From IMG/VR virus record IMGVR_UViG_3300032322_000749, positions 1-36,436 of that record: DNA of 36,436 nucleotides; one strand, written 5' to 3'. The notes below the pieces were generated by a model that was not told the origin of the DNA, did not search any database, and worked only from the letters and a program-made list of their open reading frames with translations. Below are positions 21,901 through 29,779 of this stretch, one piece after another. Numbering within the stretch: position 1 is the first letter of the stretch; every line of letters begins with the position of its first letter. A program made the position numbers and the translations under genes. Source of the DNA: a virus.

Positions 21901-23763
21901 CGAGGATTGCAACGACTGTACGGTTTCTACTTCCAAGAAATGTACGGTCGGGTGTCGGACTTTGCGGCACGATCCCCAAGCTGGAAAGCAAACTACTGGA
22001 ACCGCATGGAAGAACTCGTCCCACTGATGACGAAGTTTGATGCACGTGCAACATTGGATGCAGCCAAGAAAGCACGACTGACCGTAACCAGACTGGAACG
22101 CATTGAAACGGCGGCTCGTATGGCAAGAGGCGAAGGCACCTTGGAAGGAGCCAACATCCTTGCCGAACAGTTCGCTACACGAGCAACCAACGACCTGCTA
22201 TTCAACGCCAACCGTCGCTCGGTGTTCGCAACCCAACACAAGATTCTGTTCCCGTTCTTTGAAGCGTTCCGAGAAGTAACAAGCACGTGGCTACGTCTCA
22301 TGGCAATGAACCCTCGAATTGTTCGAAACACCGCACAATTCGTTGACGCCTCACAAAACGACGGCGCATTTACCACCGATCAGAATGGTCGCAAGGTATT
22401 TGAATTGCCAATGACCGGCAAAATTGCCTCCATGCTTATTGGCTCAGACCAAACAATCATCCGCAACTTCACCGTCGGTACGGATGCCGTGAACATTGCC
22501 TTGCAAATGCGCCCAGGTTTCGGACCAGTCGTACAGTACTTTGTCAACGACTTCGCACCAGCAACGCCAGATTACGACTGGTTGCGCAACTTTGCGTCAC
22601 CATTCGGATATCAGTCATTCGTGCAAAGTTTTGCACCGTTCCCGTCCCAGTTGTCACAGTTGGCACAAATCATCTACGAAGTGCCAGGAGTAAAAGACAC
22701 CGAGTTATTTACTGGTTTGGCAGACTCCCTCTTGGATGCAGAAAATGTTGACTACAAACAAAAGGCTGTTATTCGGGCGCACCAATTCCTGTTGAACAAC
22801 TACCCAGAAAAGTATGTTGGCGAAGACGGATTCTCGCAAGCATTTGATGATGCAGAAGAAATAGCAAACAAAATAACGTTCTGGCGTGGCTTGACCTCTT
22901 TCGCTGGTCCAGGCGCAACCCTCACCGAATGGGTAACAAAAACCAAGTACGGCAACGTTGACGCAGCAATCGTCATGGACGACCTATACAAACGCCAAGA
23001 AGACAAACAGAAACTTGGATTGCCAAGTTCACAAGCGTTCGGTGAATGGTTGGACTTCTGGGGCGAAATCGTCTGGCCGTACACCGGCACTTTGACCCGT
23101 TCAAATATCGGTGGGCAGGTGGCTAGCACCGAGTTCAACAAGTGGACGGCAGAAAACGGGCAACTCGTAGAGCAGTATCCGCTAGTTGCCGGCTATCTGG
23201 GTCCGCGTACGGGTGACCGCACGTTTGAGGCTTGGCAACAGCAGTCCGAGGCTGGACGTCGAGAAATCAAAGATGTGAAAACCGCATCAGAGGAAGCCCA
23301 ACAACGTCTTGGGAACTACCTTTACTACAGTTTCAAAGACAACTTTACCGAAGATCAGTTGAAGATGCCGCAAGTTCGTAACCTTTTGGCTGAAAAACTT
23401 CAAGCAATTACTACAGATTTGCCACTGTATTCACCCCCAGGTGAGCAACGTGAGAAGTCCAAAGACCGTCTCCGCCGTCAACTTTCCCAGTTGCGTGCCA
23501 TTGTCGCCAACCCAGATTTGCAACAAAATGGGGTTGTGCGCACCTTGGCTTCATACTTTGATGCCCGCGACAAAGCCGTTGACGCGATGATCGCCTCCAA
23601 TAAAACCGTGAACGTGGGCAACTGGGGAACTGTCAAACCCGCAAAAGCACTTCGTCTCTACCTGTCAGAGCAGTTGGCGCCATTCCTCATCCAACAGAAC
23701 CCTTCCTTCAGGGACGTGTATGAGCAAGTGTTATCGTATGAGTTCATAGTTGATGAGGACTAA
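18973..23763 (+). CDS. Very large virion protein (1,596 aa), candidate internal/ejection protein
   Basis: The longest gene in the window, starting at GTG 18973 in a GTGA overlap. The protein is mostly helical. A coiled-coil region lies around residues 680-740 (LDELDNLLIEAKQYQAQ, then LVDEIPEIQQKITNL). A well-packed segment follows near 1,070-1,110 (NRRSVFATQHKILFPFFEAFREV, split here by motif), then WLRLMAMNPRIV. No tape-measure-like repeats, transmembrane series or enzyme motif were found. Its place between portal and capsid genes matches phages whose large internal proteins are ejected with DNA; that role is inference. Alternatives are a MuF-like fusion or a structural scaffold. Confidence 0.8.
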   Translation: MSFWDIDWAKRGYKWLDNALSSVVPDQIEKPLVKYGSVQGIKDYALKPTIRSATTVAFDAANLFEYIMADNYESVFKRKEYLERVKREGTFGYATNLKDQLILGQGTSDVGTGYLPGGEALRRSQESILSDRPKVGELPFTLGRAAAYPPVALGLYSQDSILYKMTSGAVDIVKAVKNPVDPFNWIGKIRPAGIGAESVSATANTKIIAKQDFANSFNQLEDEILNLREELAIAPRQLTPDETAKSALFNDLTSRVVPTLSREVNDPLLPGTTKTVQSYNAGDIYEAWRPDVDDMLNNAPIQTGAVVDVAPSMVQNNYQRWRASAAGTEWAQTLMDGVRSGRLNAGEVWRTVLNREGPQTAARLVQELANPNTTIDDVWRIVDEGVASFEPGFNLRNLGRNRLDSIRMGDGNVIKYKAQQRGSRAVEILPEDTKIGLTDVPQSARNLDNLMGSFGFKLEDRNDWLSRFFVAASGSKDEMFTFLRDFEYQAVGSRLREITFPGTNRQLLPEDAIRELTSWTQKMADEVRLFATDDIGNGVPLPWLDGDGIGPLRLSQLMGDDYYVMPKQVVEEIVRLSGLAGAFVRGGQEIPVIGKGFKGYEALADGVRNYMGGYWKPARVAKPSHLIRVVPEEVLRGAASGIYEHPMEQMLAMLTTTLRRDATGNVIKGKIPNVIKMHTQLDELDNLLIEAKQYQAQATTGASITAKQQKLVDEIPEIQQKITNLTAKINASPQAIQDVLIGPRSRGAMASATGEYAPVYLRMVRRGVMQLPDRTIQNQRGGWVKGVVQEVVDMAYNEDYRRIAAQKLFDDDLVTINGQTKSIADHIAAGENHPYTGQRLTNDLDAVKLWLFDGEGRRFFDQYFDNLANLKPGMKGGGYDSYAVASERVETILNNDIRWVTGMDQTLLDVITKGEYQGGRAVFKEVTGRGSVSPDLEAWIANNFVNLPHAPRKVKFFPVRELSQYEFAPQKGVGIARGLQRLYGFYFQEMYGRVSDFAARSPSWKANYWNRMEELVPLMTKFDARATLDAAKKARLTVTRLERIETAARMARGEGTLEGANILAEQFATRATNDLLFNANRRSVFATQHKILFPFFEAFREVTSTWLRLMAMNPRIVRNTAQFVDASQNDGAFTTDQNGRKVFELPMTGKIASMLIGSDQTIIRNFTVGTDAVNIALQMRPGFGPVVQYFVNDFAPATPDYDWLRNFASPFGYQSFVQSFAPFPSQLSQLAQIIYEVPGVKDTELFTGLADSLLDAENVDYKQKAVIRAHQFLLNNYPEKYVGEDGFSQAFDDAEEIANKITFWRGLTSFAGPGATLTEWVTKTKYGNVDAAIVMDDLYKRQEDKQKLGLPSSQAFGEWLDFWGEIVWPYTGTLTRSNIGGQVASTEFNKWTAENGQLVEQYPLVAGYLGPRTGDRTFEAWQQQSEAGRREIKDVKTASEEAQQRLGNYLYYSFKDNFTEDQLKMPQVRNLLAEKLQAITTDLPLYSPPGEQREKSKDRLRRQLSQLRAIVANPDLQQNGVVRTLASYFDARDKAVDAMIASNKTVNVGNWGTVKPAKALRLYLSEQLAPFLIQQNPSFRDVYEQVLSYEFIVDED

Positions 23764-24689
23764 TGGCATCTAAACCACGCAAAAATCTGTCGCCCGACGA
23801 TCAGGCGAAGTATGACCAGTTGCCCCCGCAACTGAAACAAATCGTTGACCAGAACACCAACATGGCGTCCAAGTCGGCACAAATCCAACAGTTGTTTGCC
23901 CTCGTATCGCAGGGCGCTGGAACGAATACGCAAATCGGTGGCGGAAGCGCAGCACCAACATTCAACCCAAGCGCAACTCAAACTTATACCGACCGCTTCG
24001 AATCCGCTATCGGTCTTGAAGGTGGTCGTCGAGTTGACATAGCCTCCGGTGCAACCATCCCAGGTACCACAACCAGAATCGGAACCGTAGTCACCCCATA
24101 CGGCGCATCACCAGGTTTCGCACCACGATACTTTGAACGCGACGCAGACCTTATTGCTCGGTTTAGCCGTGACCAAATTGCAGACATCCAAGCCAAACTC
24201 AACAAGTCGGGTCTACTTGGAAGCAAATACCGTATCGGTGTCATTGACGACGCCACACGCAAAGCCTGGGTCGAACTGCTCGGTGAAGCCAACCGATCCA
24301 ACGTAGACTGGAACACCGCCCTCAGCACCGCCACAGCTTCACCCATTGGCGGTGGAACTGGCGCATTGCCACCAAGAGTGTCCAACCCTGAAGACATCAA
24401 GAAGATTGTTCAACAGGTGTCCTCGAAGATTCTTGGGCGTAGCGCAGACCAAAACGTTGTTGACCAAATCGTTCGACAGTTCCAAGCATCCCAAGTCCAA
24501 TCACAAACTGGTTTGCCGATGTCTGGTGGTCGCCGTGTTGAGCCGATGGATTTGCAGAACCTTGCCGAACAGAAGATTCGTCGTGCTGCTGGCCCAGAAG
24601 CCAATGCTTTCCGTTTCGCACAATTTGCTGAACGTGTATTCGGTGCTGCTGGTAGTGGCACTGGTGTCCCCGAAACGAGTATGCCGTGA
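23763..24689 (+). CDS. Virion-region protein with peptidoglycan-binding-like segment (308 aa)
   Basis: Starts in a TAATG overlap. An N-terminal helical part is followed by a Gly/Thr-rich section. A segment around residues 135-165 (SRDQIADIQAKLNKSGLLG, then RIGVIDDATRKAWVELL) has the spacing of a PG_binding_1 repeat. The rest is helical with two DPEDIKKI/QNVVDQIVRQF-type helices. If that segment is right the protein could contact the wall during entry, but the match is by eye. It is first of three similar-sized coupled genes before the scaffold. Confidence 0.65.
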   Translation: MASKPRKNLSPDDQAKYDQLPPQLKQIVDQNTNMASKSAQIQQLFALVSQGAGTNTQIGGGSAAPTFNPSATQTYTDRFESAIGLEGGRRVDIASGATIPGTTTRIGTVVTPYGASPGFAPRYFERDADLIARFSRDQIADIQAKLNKSGLLGSKYRIGVIDDATRKAWVELLGEANRSNVDWNTALSTATASPIGGGTGALPPRVSNPEDIKKIVQQVSSKILGRSADQNVVDQIVRQFQASQVQSQTGLPMSGGRRVEPMDLQNLAEQKIRRAAGPEANAFRFAQFAERVFGAAGSGTGVPETSMP

Positions 24690-25573
24690 ACTTAGACCAA
24701 GCAACGATTGACCAAATCAAGAAACTGTTCCCAAACTTCAGGTTCCTATTTGATGAGGATGCCGGTGATTTCGGTGCAGACCTTCTTGATTTGCTGGTTC
24801 GCGCAACCCTTGACCCGAACTTCACCACGGATCGTTTTGACCAAGAGTTCGCTCAAACCCGTTACTCCAACGAAACCACAGATGCAGCCAAACTCTTTGA
24901 CAAACAAACCAAAGCCGAACGGGATGCCGATGTAGAGAAATATTTGGCAGAAATTACTGAGGCGTATGCTGACGCATTTGACAACGCCCAAACTGCACGT
25001 ACTGTTGCTGAGCGAGCGGCACGTTTCGGACTGACTGGCACACGTCTAAAGAACTTTGTGTACGCAGAATCCATGAAGAATGTTCCCGCTGGAACCAAAG
25101 CGCCAGCGTTGGAATCAACACAGGCAGATGCGTTGCGCAACACCGTACGCGAATACGGATACATGGCAACCGATGACGAAATCGCCTCAGTGCTTACGGG
25201 CGCCCCTGACCGCAAAGGCATGGTGCTGAATCAGAACGCCCTTGTTGAGCGAGCAAAAAACTCAGCCAAAGCCCTCTATCCGCATTTGGCTCAACAACTT
25301 GATTCAGGTTTGTCATTGGATGATTTGTTCAAGAACTATCGCCAATACGCCTCAGCAATTTTGGAAGTAGAACCGAACAGCATCGACTTTGTGCAAGACC
25401 CGAAATGGTCACGTGCGTTCGGCACCGCCGACAAAGGGCCGATGTCGTTGGCTGACTGGGAACGCGAACTGAAGACGAACAAGGACTACGGATGGCGTTT
25501 CACCAATCAGGCAAATCAACAGGTGTCTAGCGTGGTTTCTACTCTTGAAAGGGCTTTCGGGTTAGTGCGATGA
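24686..25573 (+). CDS. Helical virion-region protein (295 aa)
   Basis: GTG 24686 overlaps the previous stop (GTGA). The protein is acidic and helical. It shows FPNFRFLFDEDAGDFGADLL at the start, a long Ala/Glu helix region, then LYPHLAQQLDSGLSLDDLF and KDYGWRFTNQANQQVSSVV at the end. Proteins with the PHLAxxLDxGxSLxDLxxxY phrase occur among large actinophage virion proteins (from memory). It is probably a structural or internal protein made together with its neighbours. Confidence 0.7.
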   Translation: MNLDQATIDQIKKLFPNFRFLFDEDAGDFGADLLDLLVRATLDPNFTTDRFDQEFAQTRYSNETTDAAKLFDKQTKAERDADVEKYLAEITEAYADAFDNAQTARTVAERAARFGLTGTRLKNFVYAESMKNVPAGTKAPALESTQADALRNTVREYGYMATDDEIASVLTGAPDRKGMVLNQNALVERAKNSAKALYPHLAQQLDSGLSLDDLFKNYRQYASAILEVEPNSIDFVQDPKWSRAFGTADKGPMSLADWERELKTNKDYGWRFTNQANQQVSSVVSTLERAFGLVR

Positions 25574-26661
25574 GCAACGTAGAAATTGGTCCTATTGAGC
25601 TGCCCGAGTTGCGTCGTCAACTTGATGAGGCGTTTGCTAACCAGACCCCAGAGCAGATTGCGGCTTTGCGTGAAGCGCTGGGCGTAGCCCCACAGCCACC
25701 CGCAGCATCAACCACCCCAGGGCAAACCGAAGCGGATCGTATCGCCCAGCAGCAGTTGGAAGAACAGCAACGCCAATTCAACGCACTCCAGCAAGCATCC
25801 CAAGCGGCAGCGCAACGGGTACGCACCGACGCTTTCAGTCGACTCCGAACCCTTCTCAGCCGAGTCGGACTGTCCGAACTGGAAGGCGCAGTAGAGGGCG
25901 TCATCACCGGTGGTGCAGTAGACCTCAACGATTCCAACGCCATTCTGTTCGCCATACGTGAACAGCCCGCATACCAGCGCCGTTTTGCTGGCAACGCAGC
26001 CAGAGCCAAAAAAGGTTTGCCAGAACTTGACCCCGCAACCTATGTCGGGTTGGAAGAACAGTACCGCCAACTCATGCAATCCAACGGTCTACCCACAGGC
26101 TTCTACGACCAAAACGACGACTTCCGACGACTCATTGAGGGCGACGTTTCACCCCAAGAACTACAGGATCGCATCCAACAGGGTTACCGTCGGGTACAGG
26201 ATGCTGACCCAGAGGTTCGCCGTCAGATGCGAGAACTGTACGGGGTAGACGATAACGGTCTTACCGCCTATTTCCTTGACCCAGAACGCGCAGCGCCTCT
26301 GCTCACCCGTCAGGCTCGTGCAGCAGAAATTGCGGCCCGAGGCCGTGAACAGGGACGTATGCAACTAACCGCCCTGCAAGCCGAAGAACTTGCCGCACGT
26401 GGTATCACCGCCGAGGAAGCCCAAGCCCGTTTCACGCAACAAGGTCTACTCTCAGGTTTGTACAGCGAAATGACCGGCGAAGAAGCCCTCACCCAAGAAC
26501 AACAACTTGGCGCCACATTCGGCTACGACGTAGCAGCACAGCAAGCATTGGAACGCCGTCGCGCTCAACGCGTCGGAGAGTTCGCTGGCGGCGGATCATT
26601 CGCACGCACCACAGGAGCCACCTCCCGCACCGTTGAAACCGGTGCAGGCATGGCCCAATAG
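25570..26661 (+). CDS. Gln/Ala-rich helical virion-region protein (363 aa)
   Basis: ATG 25570 overlaps the previous stop (ATGA). The first third is Gln-rich coiled coil (QQQLEEQQRQFNALQQASQ). The middle has GLPELDPATYVGLEEQYRQL and FYDQNDDFRRLIEGDVSPQE. The C-terminal part is Ala/Glu-rich helix (LTALQAEELAARGITAEEAQ). An end segment (FAGGGSFARTTGATSR) is Gly-rich. It lies just before a promoter and the scaffold/capsid pair. Probably structural; not recognised. Confidence 0.7.
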   Translation: MSNVEIGPIELPELRRQLDEAFANQTPEQIAALREALGVAPQPPAASTTPGQTEADRIAQQQLEEQQRQFNALQQASQAAAQRVRTDAFSRLRTLLSRVGLSELEGAVEGVITGGAVDLNDSNAILFAIREQPAYQRRFAGNAARAKKGLPELDPATYVGLEEQYRQLMQSNGLPTGFYDQNDDFRRLIEGDVSPQELQDRIQQGYRRVQDADPEVRRQMRELYGVDDNGLTAYFLDPERAAPLLTRQARAAEIAARGREQGRMQLTALQAEELAARGITAEEAQARFTQQGLLSGLYSEMTGEEALTQEQQLGATFGYDVAAQQALERRRAQRVGEFAGGGSFARTTGATSRTVETGAGMAQ

Positions 26662-26668
26662 CACCCCC

Positions 26669-26696
26669 TTGACAAAAGTAGTCATACTGCTACTCT
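26669..26696 (+). promoter_or_regulatory. Promoter for scaffold and capsid genes
   Basis: TTGACA (26669-26674) and TACTCT (26691-26696) are separated by 16 bases in the only 100-base gap of the capsid block. A strong dedicated promoter here fits the need for high capsid expression. Confidence 0.65.
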
Positions 26697-26720
26697 GGTA
26701 GTTGTCATATCAGACACAGC

Positions 26721-26743
26721 CACCAGGAACCTCCAACCTGGTG
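26721..26743 (+). other. Hairpin in the scaffold-capsid leader
   Basis: CACCAGG (26721-26727), a 9-base loop, and CCTGGTG (26737-26743) form a perfect 7-bp stem in the 5' leader between the promoter and the scaffold ribosome binding site (AAAGGAG). It may stabilise the abundant capsid message or tune translation. Confidence 0.5.
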
Positions 26744-26762
26744 TGGGTAAAGGAGTGAGCCA

Positions 26763-27215
26763 ATGTCCAATGTCCACGAGTTCGAAGACGACAATGTTGA
26801 CGAGGCACCGAAAGACCCCGTGCGGGCACGGATGCGTCTACTGGAAAAGGAATCCGCAGAGCTGAAGAAACAGATTGCGGAAGCCGAAGCAGTCAAACGC
26901 GAAATGGCTTTCATCAAAGCAGGAGTTCCAATGGATAATCCTGTTTCGAAGTATTTCGTAAAAGGCTACGACGGCGAAGTAACACCAGAGGCAATCCGGT
27001 TAGCAGCGGAGGAAGCGAATCTCATCGCGAAAGCAGCAGAGACGGCGCAAGCCAAATCTGAGGCTGATGCGTGGAGCCGTATTACGAAGGCTCAACGTGC
27101 CGGTGAGTCAAGTGATCCTGTGGTCGATTGGTCAACCAAAATCAACCAGGCTCGTAACGAGCAAGAGGTCATGCAGATTTTGGCTCAGGCAAGGCAAGAA
27201 GCAGAAAACATCTAG
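26763..27215 (+). CDS. Scaffolding protein
   Basis: A 150-aa acidic, highly helical protein immediately before the major capsid gene, the standard scaffold position. It has a long charged coiled coil (RARMRLLEKESAELKKQIAEAEAVKREMA in overlapping motifs, residues about 21-50), a middle segment VPMDNPVSKYFVKGYDGEVTPE, and an Ala/Glu helix. It should guide assembly of the capsid shell and leave before or during packaging. The start ATG 26763 has AAAGGAG upstream. It is short for a scaffold but typical of small phage ones. Confidence 0.82.
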   Translation: MSNVHEFEDDNVDEAPKDPVRARMRLLEKESAELKKQIAEAEAVKREMAFIKAGVPMDNPVSKYFVKGYDGEVTPEAIRLAAEEANLIAKAAETAQAKSEADAWSRITKAQRAGESSDPVVDWSTKINQARNEQEVMQILAQARQEAENI

Positions 27216-27252
27216 CCCACGGGCATAAACCTGTGGGAGAAAGAACCACAGG
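27216..27252 (+). promoter_or_regulatory. Competing hairpins before the major capsid gene
   Basis: CCTGTGGG (27230-27237) can pair upstream with CCCACGGG (27216-27223; eight pairs including one G-U, loop CATAAA). Alternatively CCTGTGG (27230-27236) pairs downstream with CCACAGG (27246-27252; seven perfect pairs, nine-base loop), which covers the AGG just before the capsid ATG at 27255. The two folds are mutually exclusive. Confidence 0.45.
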
Positions 27253-27254
27253 AA

Positions 27255-28214
27255 ATGTCCAAGACACAACAGAGCAGCCTGCTCACAGACCAGGTTGCAT
27301 TTGACAGGATTGCGTACTTCGCACTCCGCAGCGAACTTCTGTTCGACGCGGTTGCAGACGTGATGCCAGTCGCACAAGCAATGCCAGGATCATCGGTGAA
27401 GTTCACCATTTTCAATGACCTGAGCGAGAAGACCAGCACCTTGACTGAGGACACCGACGTGACCCCAGTTGTCATGGGTGACAGCCAAGTTGAAGTGACG
27501 TTGGATGAGTACGGCAATGCCGTGAACACCACCGCCAAGTTGCGTGGCACGTCGTTCCTTGACGTGGATGCGGCAGCCGCAAACCTCGTTGGTTACAACG
27601 CCGGTATCAGCATCGACGGAGTTATCCGTGACGTGCTTTCGGCTGGCACCAACGTGATCTACGGCGGTGGCGGAACCACCACCCCAACTGCTCGCAACAA
27701 CATTGCGGCAGCAGACATCATCGAGGCAAACGACGTTCGCAAGATTGTCGCCGCCCTCCGCAAGGCCAACGCCGTTTCGTTCAACGGCATGTACATGGGT
27801 TACATTCACCCAGACGTGTCCTACGACCTTCGCCGTGAAACCGGTGTCGCGTCGTGGCGTGACCCGCACGTGTACAGCGACCCAGCCGGCATCTACAACG
27901 GCGAAATCGGAGCCTTCGAAGGTGTGCGTTTCATTGAGACGCCACGTGCGAAGATTTTCGAGAACGCCTCCAACGGCTCAGGCTCGACGGGCACCATTGA
28001 CGCGTACTGCACCCACATCTGTGGACGTCAGGCACTCGCCAAGGCCCACTCGATCGTGGATGGCAATGGCGCGTTCCCACGCGTTGTGCGCGGTCCAGTG
28101 GTCGACGTGCTCCAGCGCTTCCAGCCTGTCGGCTGGTACTGGCTCGGCGGTTACGCACGATTCCGCGAGGCTTCGTTGCGTCGCATTGAGTCGGCGTCGT
28201 CGCTTGGCGCGTAA
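27255..28214 (+). CDS. Major capsid protein (N4-gp56-like)
   Basis: A 319-aa protein following the scaffold. It has the N-arm/long-helix start (QVAFDRIAYFALRSELLFDAVADV), then VKFTIFNDLSEKTSTLTED, and a central VSFNGMYMGYIHPDVSYDLRRE. The later segment has GAFEGVRFIETPRAKIF and ends HSIVDGNGAFPRVVRGP and WYWLGGYARFREASLRRIES. The IHPDVxYDLR, GExGxFEGVRFIET and WYW--GYA-- order is that of the N4-gp56 family of HK97-fold capsid proteins. It builds the icosahedral shell. The gene ends at a strong terminator. Family recognition is by motif order. Confidence 0.88.
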   Translation: MSKTQQSSLLTDQVAFDRIAYFALRSELLFDAVADVMPVAQAMPGSSVKFTIFNDLSEKTSTLTEDTDVTPVVMGDSQVEVTLDEYGNAVNTTAKLRGTSFLDVDAAAANLVGYNAGISIDGVIRDVLSAGTNVIYGGGGTTTPTARNNIAAADIIEANDVRKIVAALRKANAVSFNGMYMGYIHPDVSYDLRRETGVASWRDPHVYSDPAGIYNGEIGAFEGVRFIETPRAKIFENASNGSGSTGTIDAYCTHICGRQALAKAHSIVDGNGAFPRVVRGPVVDVLQRFQPVGWYWLGGYARFREASLRRIESASSLGA

Positions 28215-28233
28215 CTGAACTAACCAGTTCAGT
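28214..28233. repeat. 8-bp inverted repeat at the capsid gene stop
   Basis: ACTGAACT (28214-28221), loop AACC, AGTTCAGT (28226-28233) is a perfect 8-bp hairpin beginning at the last base of the stop codon. With the terminator just downstream it gives the capsid message two 3' stem-loops, which may protect it from exonucleases. Confidence 0.6.
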
Positions 28234-28243
28234 CAACGATTGT

Positions 28244-28292
28244 GAGGGGTGGTTCGACGTTCCCCTGGTCGGCCACCCCTCCTTCGTTTTTT
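28244..28292 (+). terminator. Rho-independent terminator after the capsid gene
   Basis: GAGGGGTGG (28244-28252) pairs with CCACCCCTC (28273-28281), a 9-bp GC-rich stem with a 20-base loop. CTTCG and six T residues (28287-28292) follow. This is the clearest terminator in the window, separating the capsid unit from the downstream decoration and tail unit. Confidence 0.85.
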
Positions 28293-28293
28293 C

Positions 28294-28302
28294 TGCTATC
28301 AT
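28294..28302 (+). promoter_or_regulatory. Extended -10 promoter for the post-capsid unit
   Basis: TGCTATCAT (TATCAT at 28297-28302) lies two bases after the terminator T-run and 18 bases before the next start codon. It repeats the TGCTATC(A/G)T string found before the portal gene. The predicted leader is only about ten bases and carries a GAGG ribosome binding site. Confidence 0.5.
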
Positions 28303-28319
28303 TTTGCGCGAGGTAACTG

Positions 28320-28682
28320 ATGTCGATTTCTAACTACGCAGAGAACAAACTGCTCGATACCCTTCGCGCTCAATCGTTCTCGGTGAGCAACGTCTACGTG
28401 AAGCTGCACACCGGTGACCCTGGCGAAGCGGGCACGAGCAACGCAGCCACAGAGACAACCCGTGAGGAAGTCACGTTCTCTGCCGCATCGTCTGGTTCGA
28501 TGGCGTCGTCTGCGACCGTTGAGTGGACGAACGTTTCCACCACGGAAACCTATTCGCATTTTTCGCTGTGGGATAACTCCACTGCCGGTAACTGTTTGTG
28601 GACTGGCGCGTTGTCGTCGTCTGCTGCGGTGACTGCTGGTGACACTTTTCAGATCACTTCGCTGACGCTGACATTGGATTGA
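28320..28682 (+). CDS. Gp80-like phage structural protein
   Basis: A 120-aa protein, first gene after the terminator/promoter pair, with GAGG six bases upstream. The sequence pattern SNYAENKLLDTL, VYVKLHTGDPGEAGTSN, REEVTFSAASSG, then VEWTNV and SHFSLWDNSTAGNCLWTGAL is a widespread phage family of small beta-rich proteins (Gp80-like). They are found next to capsid or tail genes and thought to be structural, possibly decoration or fibre-base proteins. The exact site in the virion is unknown. Confidence 0.75.
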   Translation: MSISNYAENKLLDTLRAQSFSVSNVYVKLHTGDPGEAGTSNAATETTREEVTFSAASSGSMASSATVEWTNVSTTETYSHFSLWDNSTAGNCLWTGALSSSAAVTAGDTFQITSLTLTLD

Positions 28683-28696
28683 GGTGAGGTAGCCAG

Positions 28697-29779
28697 ATGG
28701 CTACTGGAGTCACCGATTTCAGTTTCGGGTTCACCGACTCTCCTGGGTTTCGAGAGTTTGAGGAAGTACCGAATTACACGTACCGCAAGGTCGTCTATTT
28801 CGCTTCTCCTTATAAGACGACGCAAGGTTTCTATCGCGGTCTAGTCGTTGTTGACCGTACTGCTTCAGCAGCAGGTACAGGGTCGTCAACTGCGCAACGT
28901 CTAGTTCTATCGCTGCGTACTGCGACAGGTTCAGGGTCAGGTGCATCATCGACTACTACGGTGCTGGTTGCTAAGCGCACGGCACTCGCCGCTGGTACGG
29001 GTACGCAGACTGCTGAGGGTGAGCGTGTCGTCCTACGGTCGGCTACTGCGAGTGGTCAAGGAACTACGGATGGTGGTGCTGTCGGGTTGCATATCGCGCC
29101 ACGTACGGCTACAGGCGCAGGCACAGGGGCTTCTAGCGCACAACGCAACGTGGTTCGTGCGTATACGGCATTGGGGGCTGGTACAGGCACCCAGACCGCT
29201 ACAGGGCTTCGTATCGTGCCACGCACCGCCACAGCCGCAGGCACAGGCACCCAGACGGCTGCAGGTGCGGTTACCCGCGCACGTATGGGCACCGCTTCGG
29301 GGACAGGTGCATCGAGCGTCAGCCAACTGCATATCGCACCCCGCACCGCTACAGGCATCGGTGCAGGCGATTCGCTGGTCGCCAAACTCATTACCCGTTT
29401 CCGTACCGCCTCAGCATCAGGTACGGGTGGCAGGGAGATTGTGTCGGCTCGTGTCGCTCAACGCACCGCCTCAGCTTCGGGCACCAGCAGCCAATCCACC
29501 ACCACAGTCAAACTGTTGCTGTTCCGCCCACCTGCAACCACCGAGATTGCGCCAGCGGATCGAGATGACATGTCGATTGCTGGCCGCCTGTTCCGTTACG
29601 CCGAACCCACCTATGCCGGTAGCAACGTCTACAAATTGACTGATGGTTCTTATACGACGGTGGAGCAGAGGGACTATTCGTTGATTGCCAAGATTTATTA
29701 CGGCGGTTCCCAGAACTTTGTGACCGCCGAGGAGAAAGCCGACCTGATTGCGGCAGGCTATGGTGATTACGTCTCGTGA
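28697..29779 (+). CDS. 20-residue-repeat fibre-like protein with conserved C-terminal domain
   Basis: A 360-aa protein. After about 53 ordered residues come eleven near-identical 20-residue units (residues about 54-275) with consensus RTATaaGTGtsTa followed by hydrophobic-alternating residues. This layout fits a beta-solenoid or beta-roll fibre. The C-terminal about 85 residues (LFRPP..., AGRLFRYAEP, NVYKLTDGSYTTVE, IAKIYYGGSQNFVTAEE, AAGYGDYVS) are a separate domain repeated as the next gene. It is likely a capsid or tail fibre displayed on the virion. The repeats could vary in number between relatives. Confidence 0.75.
   Translation: MATGVTDFSFGFTDSPGFREFEEVPNYTYRKVVYFASPYKTTQGFYRGLVVVDRTASAAGTGSSTAQRLVLSLRTATGSGSGASSTTTVLVAKRTALAAGTGTQTAEGERVVLRSATASGQGTTDGGAVGLHIAPRTATGAGTGASSAQRNVVRAYTALGAGTGTQTATGLRIVPRTATAAGTGTQTAAGAVTRARMGTASGTGASSVSQLHIAPRTATGIGAGDSLVAKLITRFRTASASGTGGREIVSARVAQRTASASGTSSQSTTTVKLLLFRPPATTEIAPADRDDMSIAGRLFRYAEPTYAGSNVYKLTDGSYTTVEQRDYSLIAKIYYGGSQNFVTAEEKADLIAAGYGDYVS
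28856..29521 (+). repeat. Eleven degenerate 60-bp coding repeats
   Basis: The repeats encode 20 residues each (the fourth encodes 22). Arg starts nine of the units and GTG, GSG or a close variant sits at positions 7-9. At DNA level they are diverged, with different codons for the same residues, so the array is old or selected for protein rather than a recent slippage product. They lie wholly inside the fibre-like gene. Confidence 0.8.

Noticed and set aside
28856-29521. CRISPR-like periodic array
   Set aside because: The 60-base period is in coding DNA with diverged units and no constant repeat alternating with unique spacers.
28941-29639. 232-residue frame over the repeat region
   Set aside because: It mirrors the periodic repeat gene in another frame, has no ribosome binding site and a low-complexity basic composition; the main frame has the overlap junctions and the conserved C-terminal domain.
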